Assembly: GCA_037903355.1 (NCBI GenBank)
Contig: JBAJFE010000018.1
Location: forward strand, 372,001 to 436,000
DNA from: Trichuris trichiura
Taxonomy: Eukaryota; Nematoda; Enoplea; Trichinellida; Trichuridae
Length of the DNA: 64,000 nucleotides
Direction: 5' to 3'
Below are positions 62,002 through 64,000 of the stretch, in pieces. A program made the position numbers and the translations under genes. A model generated the notes under the pieces. That model was not told the origin of the DNA. It saw only the letters and a list, made by a program, of their open reading frames with translations, and made no database searches. The first letter of the stretch is position 1; each line of letters opens with the position of its first letter.

Positions 62002-64000
62002 GAAGACATTCGGTTGTTATTATAATGTGCGTCCAGCAGAAAGCGGACTGCAGATGCAGTCGAAGCGATAAAAGTGAATTCATTTGAGCTTTTTGAAACT
62101 GAATAATTTTTTCCCGAAAAGGATTGTGTTATCGTGTTTATAAACTGCCTTGAAAGCACCACGGCAATTTTCAACCGTCATCTGTTATTTGCATCTGAAT
62201 CTTTTTACAGTCAATTTCAAGTTATTCTCGTGCTAACGCTAGCTCCAGAGAGAGTGGTGAGTTGAAAACCTAGTCTCTCGCTAGCAAGCACTTATTGTAT
62301 TTCGAAAAGCCCAGCGCATTTCAAAATTCTATAATGGAAAAACATAACTGCTTCGTCTCGAAGCTGCCTCAAACAAAGATACTGAGCACCTGCGAACTTC
62401 GTAAATACTGAACAGTTCGTCGCAAGCAATTCTCATTGCATTCGTTATACTAATAAATCAACAGAACGTACGAAACTGCATATGATCATTCACTCAGAAT
62501 TAAGGCACCATATACGGAAAACGTGTACATAATATCCAGCAGAAGAAGAAGTAGACATCTTTGCAATGTATGCAAATTGTGAAAGGACTTTCGCACTAAG
62601 AACCATCCAGAAAGCCGCTTTAAAATAATAGGCTTTTGGAAACCAAGTTTCGTTGCTTCTTAGCGAGCGCAGTCATTAACGCATGGGATGGTGTATTCAT
62701 AGTAACAGAGTGTGCAAAGCATTTACGCAGTTATCCATCGAACCTCTCGTAAACTAACTTGACCTATTAGTTTTGGTTAATGTGGTTTAGGCATTATGAA
62801 CATGACCTCGTTGTGGCTCGTATAGTAATGTCCTTTTAACGCGAGCTAATCAGGATTAATTTTTAATGGTCCAGGTACCAGATGCACATGTGAACTGTTA
62901 TGCAAGGAAATGTCAAGCATAACCAAACCTTGGTACCAAACGCTTTGGTCCTTTTGGCATAACTCTCGACTTTACTGAGTGAACATACCATATCAGCTGA
63001 TGAACGAACATTCATCAAACAGTTGAAAAGGTTTCATGTAGGCAATGCGCTCAGTGTCAGCTAAAACTGACTGTTCATGCATTAATTTCATTTGAGTGAG
63101 TTTACTGGGATGAAAAACTTACTGCAGAGCTCGCTTATAATGGAAATTGGCCTTCTGCTTTGTCAGAGGGAGTGGAACGGAATCCACGAAGAGCAAACGG
63201 CAGTTCTAAAAACGAACGCAATGGCAGTATTATCAATGGTTCGCATTACAAACTCCTGTGCTGATATGCCCTTAAAATTCCAAAAGAAAGCCATGTTGAA
63301 TAGTCAGCGATGTCGCATTCTAGTAAACTTCACCTTAAGCGAGTTTTATTGAAAAGCAGCAGAACCAGCTTCACGCGACTGAAACATTATTAAGCTTTTC
63401 CACGGAATTAACTAATGATAGCATGCAAGCGGGTAACTGACAGAATCTAGAAAAATGAAATGCTGAAAGTCATTACTCCGACTGTTGCAACTGCAAAGCA
63501 GCCTTCAAAGAAACTGAACGCGGGCGCCCTACCCCCGCAGGCTACCTGCAATGCAGTGAATGTCCTGTAAATCCGTTTCGTTTTTATGGTATTCTTTCCC
63601 ATCCTTTATCCTTGTTTGGTTGTGCTCTTCTTTCATTGCTGTAATATTTCCTTGTTGGTATCGTTTACGTTGCCGGTAATCAGTTTGCACAACCATTTTC
63701 TGTCGCAGCAACACAGAGTATCAAAATACTAAAGAAAGACCTTCCCAAAACCTTGTAATATTAAAAGTCAAAGCATGGAAGGTCAGAAAACGATCAGAAA
63801 ACTCTATCTTTGCAATGCAGCTATTCGTATCCTGAAAGTCTCCCACTGACTCCTGCATTATCCCTACTATTCTGAACTTTGACATTATTTCTGATAGTTC
63901 GTCATAGCATCCGATTTCGAGTGGCGAAAGAAAAATAGTGCAAACACTTTTTAGTGTGATCCAACTATTTTTACGCTTGTTTTGTGCAAGTTTGACTACG
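62002..64000. other. No confidently supported gene
   Basis: At about 63103-63262 (+) a frame different from the longest one reads YWDEKLTAELAYNGNWPSAL and continues hydrophilic to a stop after HYKLLC; it follows a weak acceptor (tttgagtgag). No family is recognised. The rest, including 63529-63714 on -, shows nothing supportable. Confidence 0.3.

Noticed and set aside
1..64000. tRNA, rRNA, CRISPR or bacterial gene content
   Set aside because: No conserved tRNA B-box with cloverleaf pairing, no rRNA-like blocks, no regularly spaced repeats, and all recognised genes are spliced.

Overview
The window looks like nuclear DNA of an invertebrate animal, most likely a nematode; this is an inference. 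Every recognised gene is split by GT-AG introns, and many introns are only about 47-70 bases long. The gene set is metazoan: a nicotinic receptor-like subunit, a synaptotagmin-like protein, a secreted triglyceride-lipase-family enzyme and a membrane RING-CH ubiquitin ligase. Small introns, the nAChR-type channel and AT-rich spacers resemble compact nematode genomes such as the whipworm/Trichinella group, but the genus cannot be proved from sequence alone. No operon, rRNA, tRNA or CRISPR was found.

Layout: 1.6-12.1 kb (+) holds a double-C2 synaptotagmin-like gene; its C2 core (7.8-12.1 kb) is well supported and its upstream membrane and linker exons are tentative. 13.8-15.7 kb (-) is a seven-exon lipase with an intact Ser-Asp-His triad. 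15.7-30.7 kb is AT-rich, with two short spliced coding candidates (19.2-19.9 and 28.35-28.56 kb, both +) and a 0.2 kb foldback at 30.0 kb. 30.7-33.2 kb (+) is the channel gene. It is followed by a pogo/Tigger-like non-autonomous DNA transposon (33.37-34.36 kb) and a large foldback element (35.0-36.35 kb). 37.27-37.55 kb (+) is the spliced 3' end of an unidentified gene.

38.3-40.9 kb (-) is a four-exon MARCH-type E3 ligase. From 41 to 58 kb the + strand is purine/A-rich and carries small spliced minus-strand candidates (51.6-52.1, 54.2-54.6 with half of a C2H2 finger, and 56.75-56.94 kb), two copies of a dispersed repeat shared with 21.4 kb, and an inverted-repeat element at 55.5 kb. 58.1-62.0 kb (+) is a multi-exon gene for an unrecognised protein with two tandem CX3C-X(24-26)-CX3C units, the best candidate for something undescribed.

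The genes share no obvious pathway. Two (synaptotagmin-like and nAChR-like) suggest neuronal function and two (lipase and CX3C protein) suggest secretion. Exon boundaries were read by eye from splice sites and reading-frame phase; no database search was possible.
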